Source: Paenibacillus lutrae (GTDB lineage: Bacteria; Bacillota; Bacilli; Paenibacillales; NBRC-103111). From it: 64,000 nt of DNA. Position numbers and translations under genes: made by a program. The stretch is taken from positions 1 through 64,000 of the forward strand of contig NZ_RHLK01000018.1 in the NCBI RefSeq assembly GCF_009757775.1. The letters run 5' to 3'. The notes under the pieces were generated by a model. It made no database searches. It saw only the letters and a program-made list of their open reading frames with translations, and had not been told where the DNA came from. Below are positions 49,978 through 59,045 of this stretch, piece by piece (the first letter of the stretch is position 1; every line of letters starts with the position of its first letter).

Positions 49978-51074
49978 AATAACATCCCTTTCTTTTTACT
50001 TTCTTCATTGATTTTGATTCCAAGACCTGATAGTAAATTATTGGTTTGCTTGTCATAGTCAAGCTGATCCTTTTTCCCAAGAGGGATGGGCAGCTGTGTA
50101 AAGTAATCGATCTTTGGAATCTCCATAAGCAGATGCGTACCGATCTGACTTGCAAATGCTTTAGGTGTAAATGAACTCGGTATGGTTGAAAAGTTCATGA
50201 TGGTCAGAAATTCGATTGGTGAGAGATCCAAATGAGAAACCACGCCCATAATTTGTTCCATTCGGTGAATATGATTTGGCTGGGTAACAAATATACGTGT
50301 ATTTGCCTTTTGCATCCCTACATACCAGGCAGCACTTTCAGGAATGGCTCCAAAATCAGCTACGATTATATCTGCTTTTTTACTTGCTTCCTGCAGCAAG
50401 TATTCAATCTCTTCCTCCTGATAATCTTGAGCATCTAAAAAATCGAAACTACCAGGTAGATAATGGAAATTCTCGATTTTTATAAGCGCTTGAAAGTCTG
50501 AGTCTTGCAAGACCTTCCCTGTAAGCCTTGGGCGCCAAAGATCCAGGCTAACCGTTGGCTGTTGATTGTATCCTGGATCGTAAAGGTTAAGGCCGAGCAT
50601 AATGACGTTTAGTCCTTTATGGGCAAGACTCCGCGCTGTCGTGGCTGCTAGTGTAGTTGTACCGACTCCTGGGGCACTTCCAAAAAAACCAATAATGTTA
50701 CCAACTGAAACATGTTCGTCTTGGAAAATGAACTTGATTTTGTCCGTAATGGTCGAAGCAGTAGCGCGGGGAGAAATAAAATGTATCCCTTTACTCAGAC
50801 AAATGGTTTCTACATGTTGGTAACCCCGGACTCCTTTTTCCTTGTACTGGTACAAGACGGTGCAGTCTGTAACATCAATATCATCGATATTTTCGAGTGA
50901 AAGAAATTCACTAGTCAAAATTACAACATTTCCGGACCTCTGGTCTCTATCTGGATAAGTAGTTTGTACGATCGCACTATAACCAGCATCTTTTAATGCA
51001 CTAACGGTAAGCTGATCGATTCCTATACAATAAACTTTCACTGGTCCCCCCCCTATTCCACACGAACTATCCAA
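49974..51074 (-). CDS. CpaE/TadZ-like P-loop protein
   Basis: 366 residues. A receiver-like N terminus (IDQLTVSALKDAGYSAIVQT) is followed by a ParA/MinD fold with deviant Walker A GFFGSAPGVGTTTLA (about residues 127-141) and VADFGAIPESAAWY. CpaE/TadZ localises Tad pilus assembly. Another member of the same family is encoded at 51789. Confidence 0.78.
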   Translation of the reverse strand: MDSSCGIGGGPVKVYCIGIDQLTVSALKDAGYSAIVQTTYPDRDQRSGNVVILTSEFLSLENIDDIDVTDCTVLYQYKEKGVRGYQHVETICLSKGIHFISPRATASTITDKIKFIFQDEHVSVGNIIGFFGSAPGVGTTTLAATTARSLAHKGLNVIMLGLNLYDPGYNQQPTVSLDLWRPRLTGKVLQDSDFQALIKIENFHYLPGSFDFLDAQDYQEEEIEYLLQEASKKADIIVADFGAIPESAAWYVGMQKANTRIFVTQPNHIHRMEQIMGVVSHLDLSPIEFLTIMNFSTIPSSFTPKAFASQIGTHLLMEIPKIDYFTQLPIPLGKKDQLDYDKQTNNLLSGLGIKINEESKKKGMLF

Positions 51075-51799
51075 AATTTATTTCCATTTTCGATTTCAGT
51101 AAGAAGTGCCTGTCCCTGCTCATTTGTTAATTTCAACTCTGGTGAAGAAACACGTCCTGTCGATGTCATACGCTTATTGTTGTTTCCCTTGTCCGAATCC
51201 GTGACATCATTGTTATCTTCTGTTCTCACGAAATTGACAGGTGCTTTTTCTATGATTGGTTTCCCTAAACTTTCAAGATCCACCATTTCCGCATCGATCT
51301 TTACTTCTGCTTTTGTTGTAGTAGATGTACTTTGCGTTGCAGTAACTTCGCCAGTTACCTTCATTTTCTTGTTGTCTTTGGACTTTACAACATATACATT
51401 CACTTTATCCTTTGCACGCAAACTCCCATTGATGGCATAAATTGAATCTTTTGAAATCGCAAAAATACCCTCATTTTCGCCGGGCTCGATTAAATCGGTA
51501 TCTACGAGATAGCCGGTCAAGATTACCCCATTGGTGATGTTTACATTTGCCTTCTTTCCGATCGCGTCTTCAAGATTAGTCAATGCTGCTTTTGGGACAT
51601 CCTCACGAGATACCTTATCTAAATAGACATCTGCTTCAGTTAAGGTATAATTCTTGGCCAGATAATCAGTAGATGTTTTTACTTTTACGACTGATTTGGA
51701 AAAAATGAATGGTTTTGCGTAGAGATCATAGCCTAGCAAGAGTGTGACACCCATAACCAATACGGATCCTGCCACAATATAGTTTTTTTTAATCTTCAT
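51053..51799 (-). CDS. CpaB-like SAF-domain protein
   Basis: About 248 residues from ATG 51797-51799, where GGGAGG lies 6 bases upstream; the longer frame to 51871 overlaps the previous gene. N-terminal helix (YIVAGSVLVMGVTLLLG) and SAF domain (about 35-120: LTEADVYLDKVSREDVPKAALT, GVILTGYLV). CpaB/RcpC proteins with SAF domains act in Tad pilus biogenesis and may bind peptidoglycan. Confidence 0.72.
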   Translation of the reverse strand: MKIKKNYIVAGSVLVMGVTLLLGYDLYAKPFIFSKSVVKVKTSTDYLAKNYTLTEADVYLDKVSREDVPKAALTNLEDAIGKKANVNITNGVILTGYLVDTDLIEPGENEGIFAISKDSIYAINGSLRAKDKVNVYVVKSKDNKKMKVTGEVTATQSTSTTTKAEVKIDAEMVDLESLGKPIIEKAPVNFVRTEDNNDVTDSDKGNNNKRMTSTGRVSSPELKLTNEQGQALLTEIENGNKFWIVRVE

Positions 51800-53042
51800 G
51801 CTGAGCCTCCCGTTTCCTTCTAAAGAATGAGCTAATTTTCGCTGCCATACTAATCTTTTTATCTGGTTCATCCATTTTTATATCTGGAAACCAACCGTTC
51901 ATAATTTGATGTAAAGCTACCTTTAATTCTTCATGTTCCTCAACTTCTGCTGTTCCATAAAAAGCAGCACTGCTCATAATTTCGCGTTCGACTTGGGGTA
52001 AGAAACTATGTTCCTTAATAGCATCAGCATCAAACGTTTTTCGCAAAAAGTCTTTTGGTGGATGTTCATAGTATTGGTTAAAAATCATGTGTACGGGTTT
52101 CTTGATTCCAAGAAGATAATTGTACAAACGACTTGGCTGATAATTGGGATTAAACATTCTTTCAAGCCTTGCCGGCTCACTGGACTGTACCAGGATTAGC
52201 TCATCGGCTTCATAATACAATTCATTCACAGCCGGGTTCTTCCAATGTGTACCGACATCTATAATCGTTAAAACAGCCTTCCGTGCGGCTGAAATGAGTT
52301 TCCTCGTATGGTCCTTATTCCAGCCTTTAATCTTAATGTCTGGATGAGGGATGTAATACTGAATGCCTTCCTTATATAACGGCTCTTTCGTCAGCATGCC
52401 TCCTTCTTTAATAATGTAAGGAATATTTACAAAAGATTGATGAAAATCTTCTTCCTCTTGCTCTGTCATATCTTCTAATATGCCAGGAGTTATTAAAGAT
52501 CGATCAAAATGATAGGGCTGGTTAATCGGCAACTCAATAAGTGCAGTAAGATTGCCGGTACTCGCTACTGCTGCCGCAAGATTTCTTACTACAAAACTTG
52601 CCCCAGCCGATCGATCACAGCTCCCAACCAAAATTAGCTTGCGGTCCATACTAACTGTAGTCGGGCTCATTACTTTTTTTGTATGGTAGACAGTTTCAGT
52701 AATTAGCGTTTCTTTAGTAATGATTTGCGGAGCAATTTTAATTTTTGGTTTGGAAAATGCGTCCTTATCTTGTAATCCAAGCAATTTAGGACCTAAAAAT
52801 GCCCTTATCTCAGAATAATTACCGGAAAAGGGTATTAGAGAATCCCCTAATTGCTCAGATATCTCGGCGAAATCTTCAAAATCGTCATCAACAATAAAAT
52901 AATCAAGCTCATACTCTACACCGGTTATGAATTGGGCGAAATGATCACTTGTAGAACCGTAGAAGACAACCTCAATATCAACCGGTAATCGGTCTAAAAA
53001 ACGCTCCTTCTCACTCTTTGAAAAAATCGCTATTCGTAACAA
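51789..53042 (-). CDS. Second CpaE/TadZ-like P-loop protein
   Basis: About 417 residues from TTG 53040-53042 (GGGAG 9 bases upstream). Receiver-like N terminus, then a P-loop domain in which the Walker A-like segment GSCDRSAGASFVVRNLA lacks the usual Lys, so ATP binding may be lost. C-terminal basic tail. First gene of the pilus operon. Two TadZ-like proteins, one apparently degenerate, suggest a regulatory pair. Confidence 0.6.
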   Translation of the reverse strand: MLRIAIFSKSEKERFLDRLPVDIEVVFYGSTSDHFAQFITGVEYELDYFIVDDDFEDFAEISEQLGDSLIPFSGNYSEIRAFLGPKLLGLQDKDAFSKPKIKIAPQIITKETLITETVYHTKKVMSPTTVSMDRKLILVGSCDRSAGASFVVRNLAAAVASTGNLTALIELPINQPYHFDRSLITPGILEDMTEQEEEDFHQSFVNIPYIIKEGGMLTKEPLYKEGIQYYIPHPDIKIKGWNKDHTRKLISAARKAVLTIIDVGTHWKNPAVNELYYEADELILVQSSEPARLERMFNPNYQPSRLYNYLLGIKKPVHMIFNQYYEHPPKDFLRKTFDADAIKEHSFLPQVEREIMSSAAFYGTAEVEEHEELKVALHQIMNGWFPDIKMDEPDKKISMAAKISSFFRRKREAQHED

Positions 53043-53259
53043 TTGCGAACACTCCCTACAGGACTTATTGCCTATGACAATTATACCATGATACAATCAT
53101 AAATAAAGGGAAATATATGAAATCAGGTATTTAATATATGTAGAAACCCTTTTAAATGGAGTATTTTTGTGTTTTAATAGGTAAAAAAGCGCATCATTAG
53201 TAAAACATCTTTGATTTTACACATAGGAAATAAGACCTATTTAAAAGGAGGTGTATTAG

Positions 53260-53508
53260 TTGCTAGCTGATAATGAAGAAATTAATTTGCTCGTTAATAA
53301 ATTGAATGAAACAATGTCTAAAGAACGATCGTCAGGGAATTTTTATCTACATAATGCTGTGATGCCTGGGATTCATGCTCTAGCAGCAATTGAACGCATG
53401 CAAAAAAATGATTACGTTACCAAAATATTTGTTTTTTGGTTAAAGGAACATCTTCCCTCTTATTACCAAACTCACTTGATTCCTTACATAAAAGATAATC
53501 AGACATAA
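53260..53508 (+). CDS. Hypothetical protein (82 aa)
   Basis: 82 residues, helical, starting at TTG with AAAAGGAGG 8-9 bases upstream. It is read away from the pilus operon and ends at a terminator. No family recognised; its divergent position makes a regulatory role possible. Confidence 0.55.
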   Translation: MLADNEEINLLVNKLNETMSKERSSGNFYLHNAVMPGIHALAAIERMQKNDYVTKIFVFWLKEHLPSYYQTHLIPYIKDNQT

Positions 53509-53533
53509 AAAAGAGTCCTAGCGGACTCTTTTT
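53507..53533 (+). terminator. Terminator
   Basis: AAAAAGAGTCC-TAGC-GGACTCTTTTT directly after the 82-residue gene; works in both directions. Confidence 0.8.
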
Positions 53534-53627
53534 ACTTGGTTCAAAGTTTAGGCAGCATTACCTTTAACCTCAAAGTTATGACACCCAGAAAAGTATTCCT
53601 TTCTGCGTTTAGAAGGATGAAGATTTT

Positions 53628-55064
53628 TTAATCAGCGATTGATAACTCGCTGCGTTCTATGACTTTGGACTCTGCTTTAACAAAGCGTTGAATCTCATCC
53701 TTAGCTCCTTGCTTCTCCAGCTTATCCTCATCGTATAAAGCTCTCTGCATAGTAGAGTCACGCTCTTCAGGTGTGTAAGGACCATCATAGAGTTTGATTG
53801 CTTTAAAATCGTGCTCATTTTTATACCAAAGAGTATCACCTTTAATTCTGAAATCCGAAACCGTGCTGTTTAGTTCTTGATCTGAAGGAAATTTACCTGG
53901 TATTTTATCACCGATTTCTTTAAAAAGGACATCTTTTAACGACTGTTTGGAAGAATCGGCAATTCGCTCCTTTTGGATCTCTTGGACCAGCTCAAAGCTT
54001 CCTCGGGATGTAGCCCCGATCAGGTTCCTTTTTTCACCAAAACTCATTTCTTCATCCATTACATAAGCCGTGGTTGCCCCTTTAGCAAAATTCTCTATGG
54101 CTGATGGGCTCAGCTGGTATTCTCCAAGCTGCTCTTTGAATTGATTCATATAAGCAATATTATTCTCAGGTTCCGGATCTGCTTGCAGCTCATTCACTTG
54201 GGCCTTCAGATTAGGCGTCAGACGATTTTCAACCTCTTGTCCAACACTCTCCAGCAACCTGCTATGGTATTGGTTATAAGCTGCATTCTGCTCTTTAGCC
54301 GGCTGCTGCAACTCAGGATGCTGACGGTCTTGGCCAATGACAAATTCTTTCAGTTTGACAAGCATTTCAGCCAGGTACTTTATCAGTTTTTCAACGATAT
54401 CGGAGGTTTCCCGGTCTCTTTTGTGAAGAATTTTTTCAATACCCATTTCTTTGAGTAAGCTGCTGGATTGCTGTCGCAGCTCGTCTGTTACCGGCCCTTT
54501 ATGATCCAAAATGCGAGTAACGGATTTAAAAAGCTCGGGGCTCATTTTCATTACATGATTAGCATCGTTACCGTTCGCATGATAGTTCTTAAACAAAGTA
54601 CTGGCCATGTTTGAAATGCTTTTCGTATTTTCGTCTTCCTTACCTTCAGCAAGATCTCCAAGAACTTTATCAATAGCCTGGACATCCATTTCGTTCATAC
54701 CGATTTTTATAACATCGGCATGGATCTCATCCCAACCGATTTCTTTAAGCTCTTTCATTTCCCAATTAGGCGATTCATGCACACGATGATTTTCTAAGTG
54801 CCGAAGTACATTTCCAGCCTCTCTACTTGTAAGCCTGCTGATATCTTGGTTGGCAACCTTATCTAATACAGTCGCCAAACGCAGTGAGTCCTCCGCTTTC
54901 AGCGTGATCCCGTTGCTGACCGGTTGTCCCCCTCGTAAATCTCTTAACTGTTTCAAGTTATCTTCAGCTATACGTTGGACGTGTTTAGGGGCTTTACCGA
55001 TTTGGATATCACGTAACAGTTTTGCGATACCTTGATATGCTTGTTCGTTTAAGTTGATTTGCAT
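53628..55064 (-). CDS. Hypothetical helical protein of the transfer region (478 aa)
   Basis: 478 residues, soluble, strongly helical, rich in Glu, Lys and Gln; no signal, no membrane segment, no motif I can name. It follows the coupling protein by 47 bp in the same direction, so it is probably co-transcribed, and may be a transferred or relaxosome-associated protein. Its leader consists almost entirely of the sRNA target site and ribosome site (55078-55101). AAAGGAG lies before the ATG. Confidence 0.6.
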   Translation of the reverse strand: MQINLNEQAYQGIAKLLRDIQIGKAPKHVQRIAEDNLKQLRDLRGGQPVSNGITLKAEDSLRLATVLDKVANQDISRLTSREAGNVLRHLENHRVHESPNWEMKELKEIGWDEIHADVIKIGMNEMDVQAIDKVLGDLAEGKEDENTKSISNMASTLFKNYHANGNDANHVMKMSPELFKSVTRILDHKGPVTDELRQQSSSLLKEMGIEKILHKRDRETSDIVEKLIKYLAEMLVKLKEFVIGQDRQHPELQQPAKEQNAAYNQYHSRLLESVGQEVENRLTPNLKAQVNELQADPEPENNIAYMNQFKEQLGEYQLSPSAIENFAKGATTAYVMDEEMSFGEKRNLIGATSRGSFELVQEIQKERIADSSKQSLKDVLFKEIGDKIPGKFPSDQELNSTVSDFRIKGDTLWYKNEHDFKAIKLYDGPYTPEERDSTMQRALYDEDKLEKQGAKDEIQRFVKAESKVIERSELSIAD

Positions 55065-55080
55065 GAATGAAGCAGCTCCT

Positions 55081-55101
55081 TTGATTGGTTATTTGTCGGA
55101 T
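55081..55101 (-). promoter_or_regulatory. Predicted sRNA target in the 53628-55064 leader
   Basis: Plus-strand TTGATTGGTT-ATT-TGTCGGAT matches the sRNA sequence at 63151-63171 with two mismatches. The match extends leftward over CTCCTT, so the sRNA could also cover the AAAGGAG ribosome site. Confidence 0.55.
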
Positions 55102-55111
55102 TTTTCTCTCT

Positions 55112-57259
55112 CTATTTCTTTCCTAATAGTTCATCCCAGCTGATATCGTTTTCTGTTTTCACCTCCTTGTCAGAATCTACAGAACTGTCCTTGATCTCTG
55201 TATCCAACATAATAGCATCTACCTTATTCGTCTCCTCGGTTTTCATGCTTTCTTCATCAAACTGGATGAGAATCGGTTCTTCAGGAATTTTCTCATGGGC
55301 AACATTGGTATCATCCACAATGAAAACTTCATCCTCTTCATAAGCGTCAGGATTAAGTTGATCTTCACGAGCTGCAGCAAGGATTTTCCCCATTATGTTC
55401 CCTTCTGTTTCTGTCTCCTGTTCACTCACAAGGATCGGCATCTCAGTCTTCACTTCCTCATTGAAAGGGATGGAAGAATGATCGTTATTTACTTGTTCTC
55501 TCAGACCGTTTAATAAAGGGAGATCAAAATACGGGGATGAATCACAAAAACGATATTTCCAATGCTGGTATTGTATTTTGTAAAGGAATACAGGATTCAT
55601 TCCATTAGGTAATACAATGAGCCTGTCTTTGCCAAAGCGCTGAACCTCATCTGGAGTAAGGAGTTCTCTCTGTTGATATGAATAACTTTCCGTAGAGGAT
55701 TTTTTTTCAAGTAGCTGGTCCCCATCTTTAGAATGTGAGGTATTCTGTACTTTGACTGTAGTTTTACCAATTTTCTTTGACAAATAGTCAGCTGAAGTAT
55801 TATCATTGCAACCCAGTACTATCCAGGTATCGCAGTTTCCAGCCAATGTCTCCCAACCTTCACCATATTGATCTTTAGGTTGATTAATATCTTGGTAAAC
55901 AATATTTATTTTGAGTCCCAAGCTACGCGATGTCGAAAGAACCTCTTTCAATGTACCTATCTTTCCGATGTTAGCCTTTTCCTCAAGAATACATCGTACT
56001 TTTGTAGGTAAAGATCCGCTGTGTTCAAATGCGAAATTATAAAGTTTGTCAAACATTTGCTGCCAGAACACGGTTATAAAAGAGGCAAATGTTTTATCGT
56101 TAGGTGGTATCATGATAAAAATAGCTGTCTTCTGCTTAGCTAAGTCCTCAAAAGCAAAATCATTCTTGGAGATCATAGCCTTTAATCCCTTTGAAGCAAG
56201 CTTACTGAGATTGGTTGCTAGGCTCCCAATGATGCTTGCCCGCATTTTATCCGAATCTGCAGTTAACAGAAAATCATTGTACCAAGAAAGAGGGGCCCCC
56301 GTTACACCGTTCATTTCAAATAAATCCTCACTCAACTCAGCGTCTTTAAGAGAATGAAGAACTTTAATGACATTTTCAAATGTATGTTCTTCTTTTGGAT
56401 ATAATTGCAACACATACCCCATAAGAGCAGCTAAAATATTTTCCTCTGCTTCTTCCCAAAGAGGATCACTACTTCCCGATTTTCCCTTTGCAACTTTTGA
56501 ACCCTGAACGAATGCGTTAGCTGTCTTTCGAATATCGTCTTCTTCATCAGCATGAAGAGACATAATTGCATTCCAATGATTTCCACGCATTCTCTTAATG
56601 AAATCAAGGACAAAAACCCGGTATCCATTTTTCTCCAGATCCTTACGTGTCATATCATGCAGCTCACCTTTTAAATCAGTCACTACAATAGATTCACCAA
56701 GCATCATCGCCTTCGTTATCATTGGCAGAACAATAGAAACAGTTTTATTACTGCCGGAAGGACCTAATATAAAGACATTCTCATTTTTCCCCTCTTCAGG
56801 CGAGAGAGTTGCATATTTCCCTTCTTTCTTGAAGGGTATAAATCGAGTACCTTTTTTGTCTTTAGGTCCCGGTTCGATTGATCCCAATGGTATTCCGCTT
56901 TGGGACTGATAATACATATCCTTAATTTCTTCCTTAGTCATCCATCTTGCAGTTCCTCCGGAACCAAACTCAGGTGCTTCCTCATAATTTTCTTGAACGC
57001 TTATACGCCCCGACAGGGCATACTTAATTCCACTGAGAGCTGTCCAGCCCATGAGGCCGTAAAGGAGAGCGTTCAGAGGATCTACCTGGAACGTATCTTT
57101 ATAGTGATCCAACGATAATCCTATCATTGGATCATTTAGTAGATCGCTGAGCTTAGTATCACCATATCTAACGCTGCGGATCATGCCGGCAAGTTGTGCG
57201 CCAATTGCAAATTCGAAACTTAAAAAAGCTCCAAGTTGTATCCAACGATGTTTTGACAT
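55112..57259 (-). CDS. virD4: VirD4/TraG-like type IV coupling protein
   Basis: 715 residues. Two N-terminal membrane segments (about 10-25 and 62-80), Walker A ILGPSGSNKT, and the VirD4 pattern ILEEKANIGKIGTLKEVLSTSRS in which the usual LLDEFANIG is changed to ILEEKANIG. NCDTWIVLGCND and the acidic C-terminal extension (about residues 600-715) follow. It brings the relaxase-DNA complex to the channel. Starts 1 bp after the small membrane gene stop. Central transfer protein. Confidence 0.88.
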   Translation of the reverse strand: MSKHRWIQLGAFLSFEFAIGAQLAGMIRSVRYGDTKLSDLLNDPMIGLSLDHYKDTFQVDPLNALLYGLMGWTALSGIKYALSGRISVQENYEEAPEFGSGGTARWMTKEEIKDMYYQSQSGIPLGSIEPGPKDKKGTRFIPFKKEGKYATLSPEEGKNENVFILGPSGSNKTVSIVLPMITKAMMLGESIVVTDLKGELHDMTRKDLEKNGYRVFVLDFIKRMRGNHWNAIMSLHADEEDDIRKTANAFVQGSKVAKGKSGSSDPLWEEAEENILAALMGYVLQLYPKEEHTFENVIKVLHSLKDAELSEDLFEMNGVTGAPLSWYNDFLLTADSDKMRASIIGSLATNLSKLASKGLKAMISKNDFAFEDLAKQKTAIFIMIPPNDKTFASFITVFWQQMFDKLYNFAFEHSGSLPTKVRCILEEKANIGKIGTLKEVLSTSRSLGLKINIVYQDINQPKDQYGEGWETLAGNCDTWIVLGCNDNTSADYLSKKIGKTTVKVQNTSHSKDGDQLLEKKSSTESYSYQQRELLTPDEVQRFGKDRLIVLPNGMNPVFLYKIQYQHWKYRFCDSSPYFDLPLLNGLREQVNNDHSSIPFNEEVKTEMPILVSEQETETEGNIMGKILAAAREDQLNPDAYEEDEVFIVDDTNVAHEKIPEEPILIQFDEESMKTEETNKVDAIMLDTEIKDSSVDSDKEVKTENDISWDELLGKK

Positions 57260-57260
57260 G

Positions 57261-57419
57261 CTATTTCTCCTTTACTGATTGAATCGGAGACTTGATTTTA
57301 CAATCACAGTCAGAGCCGGCGTTAGGGTAGATCAAATCATATACAAAGAAAATGACGAACAAGCCAACAAACGCAAATATCTTGTAACGTAGTGGAATGT
57401 TTTTTACCCATTGGATCAA
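57261..57419 (-). CDS. Small membrane protein between relaxase and coupling protein (52 aa)
   Basis: TTG start at 57417-57419 with GGGGGAG about 9 bases upstream. One hydrophobic helix (YKIFAFVGLFVIFFVYDLIY) and a short tail with CDC. It fills the gap of 1 bp to virD4 and 4 bp to the relaxase, so it is certainly in the operon. Possibly an assembly factor of the coupling protein. Confidence 0.6.
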   Translation of the reverse strand: MIQWVKNIPLRYKIFAFVGLFVIFFVYDLIYPNAGSDCDCKIKSPIQSVKEK

Positions 57420-57423
57420 ATTC

Positions 57424-58149
57424 CTATCTCCCCCTATCAGTCTTCTTCTTAATTTTAGATTTTCTTTTCTTCAAAAATTCATCTTCATTTTCATATTGAT
57501 TTCTCATTTTTTCCAACTCATAACCAAAACTATTGATCGCATTAGCAAGATATTTTAATGCGCCGCTATAACTAGAAGCATAGTCACGCTCCTTGATATT
57601 CTCATTATCCAAGTGTGGCTCTACTTCTCTGCTCATCGACTCCTTTATAAAATCAATATCTTCTTGCTCTAATTTGATTCGAGGTGAACGCTGGCCTGGA
57701 AGAGCATCACCAACCGCTTTAATAGAAATATGTACATGTGGATTTTTCCCTTTTTCATGAAAAGCTGCAATCCAATCCAGCTTTACGCCTTTACGGGCCT
57801 CCAGCTCGGCCATTACTTTCCGAGTAATATGTTTAAAATCCTTACCGGTCTTCTCTAGATATTGCCTATACTCATGTCCTCTCAGAGACAATATAGCTTG
57901 ATGTACTTTGACTGACTTACTATGCTGTAATGCCGGATGTTCCTTGATACGTTTGAAGTAAGCTTTCCAATCTGCAGAATCTGTTTCTGGACTAAAAAAG
58001 CCGGCCCCATTCTTACTCAGCTCTGTGCTGCGGAACCCAATATATTTTAGATGTCCCTCAACACTTCCATGCTTTTGTCCATTCGCTCTATCACTCTTTC
58101 CAGCACGATTTAATGTTGTTACATATCGTACTTTAGCAAAAGCGATCAC
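57424..58149 (-). CDS. Relaxase / mobilisation protein
   Basis: 241 residues. The core contains HGSVEGHLKYIG and, further on, DWIAAFHEKGKNPHVHISIKA, the HxH metal-binding motif III of the relaxase/mobilisation nuclease family (MobP-like). A possible nucleophile Tyr lies in the first part (RYVTTLNRAG or GHLKYIG). It nicks oriT and pilots the strand. No helicase or primase domain is fused. 4-base overlap with the upstream gene. Confidence 0.78.
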   Translation of the reverse strand: MIAFAKVRYVTTLNRAGKSDRANGQKHGSVEGHLKYIGFRSTELSKNGAGFFSPETDSADWKAYFKRIKEHPALQHSKSVKVHQAILSLRGHEYRQYLEKTGKDFKHITRKVMAELEARKGVKLDWIAAFHEKGKNPHVHISIKAVGDALPGQRSPRIKLEQEDIDFIKESMSREVEPHLDNENIKERDYASSYSGALKYLANAINSFGYELEKMRNQYENEDEFLKKRKSKIKKKTDRGR

Positions 58150-58559
58150 TCTGGAATATCCCTCTTACCAGTGAAGTGTTTAGCTGCCATTGGTCTCATC
58201 ATTTTAAGTAATACTTCAATATCAACATCGGATTGATCTGGGCTCTTGGTTCGATTAACTTCGCGTGAAAGTAGTGTCATAGTTGTCATCAAAATCATCG
58301 CTACATCCATCCCTTGCTTTCCCCACATAGCAGCTAATCTATCTTCAAATTTCTTTAATCGCTCTGATATTGCTGCATCTGCACGGACCATTACAATGTC
58401 CACATTTTCCGCTGCAAAATGATTGCTTAATATTTCTTCAGCATACTGGCCAATGAACTTATCCTTTAAATCGGCTTCTTCGGATAACTTTTTATATAAA
58501 TCATCTCGGATTTGGATCGTACTCTTGTGTGTCTTTTTCGTTTTAGGCAATAGGTCCAT
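58146..58559 (-). CDS. Relaxosome accessory protein (RHH / MobC-like)
   Basis: 137 residues. The N-terminal STIQIRDDLYKKLSEEADLKDKFIGQYAEEIL fits a ribbon-helix-helix fold. The rest is helical. It precedes the relaxase with an ATGA overlap and directly follows a DNA region with several hairpins (58684-58801), the probable oriT. Likely binds oriT and recruits the relaxase. Confidence 0.65.
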   Translation of the reverse strand: MDLLPKTKKTHKSTIQIRDDLYKKLSEEADLKDKFIGQYAEEILSNHFAAENVDIVMVRADAAISERLKKFEDRLAAMWGKQGMDVAMILMTTMTLLSREVNRTKSPDQSDVDIEVLLKMMRPMAAKHFTGKRDIPE

Positions 58560-58679
58560 CTCCTTATTTTAATCTATCCTCATTTTACCATAATAGGACT
58601 AATTACTCTATTAAAATATTATTGATGAAAGAGAATTTAATATATTTACAAAAAACATAAATTAAATTACATCATATAA

Positions 58680-58805
58680 ACCCGAGTGCGAAGCACTCTT
58701 GAGTGATGATTTACATCACTCTTTATCCTGCTATCCCATCCTAATCCGATAAATCGGACTAGGTGGGTTAAAAGGATCTTGGGGCTAACGCCCCTCGATC
58801 CTTCG
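58680..58805. other. Candidate origin of transfer (oriT)
   Basis: Four hairpins in 120 bp: GAGTGC-GAA-GCACTC (58684-58698), GAGTGATG-ATTTA-CATCACTC (58701-58721), CCTAATCCGAT-AA-ATCGGACTAGG (58740-58763) and GGATC..GGGGC-TAAC-GCCCC..GATCC (58774-58801). They lie 120 bp upstream of the relaxosome operon. No nick site could be assigned. Confidence 0.5.
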
Positions 58806-58966
58806 CTTCGGCTACGTTACTTTTATTCTATACCCATCATTCGGCGGGCCTTTGCGAAACCACACTCACAACGAATTCCGATGAATACCCTCACTTTTCT
58901 ATCACAAACAAACAAGACATGGTTGTTCCACTGAGTAATATTCATCTTAGCATCAATCAGTTAATT

Positions 58967-59003
58967 GTTTATCTTTGTTATTCAATGATTATCAAAGATT
59001 AAC
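58967..59003. repeat. Iteron pair resembling the partition-site repeats
   Basis: GTTTATCTTTG (58967-58977) and CAAAGATTAAC (58993-59003) in inverted order. The same 11-mers occur at 63716-63726, 63755-63765 and 63847-63857. Confidence 0.5.
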
Positions 59004-59045
59004 AATGTTTAGCATACAAAACCTGCAACTTTTCAATTGCCCCTG

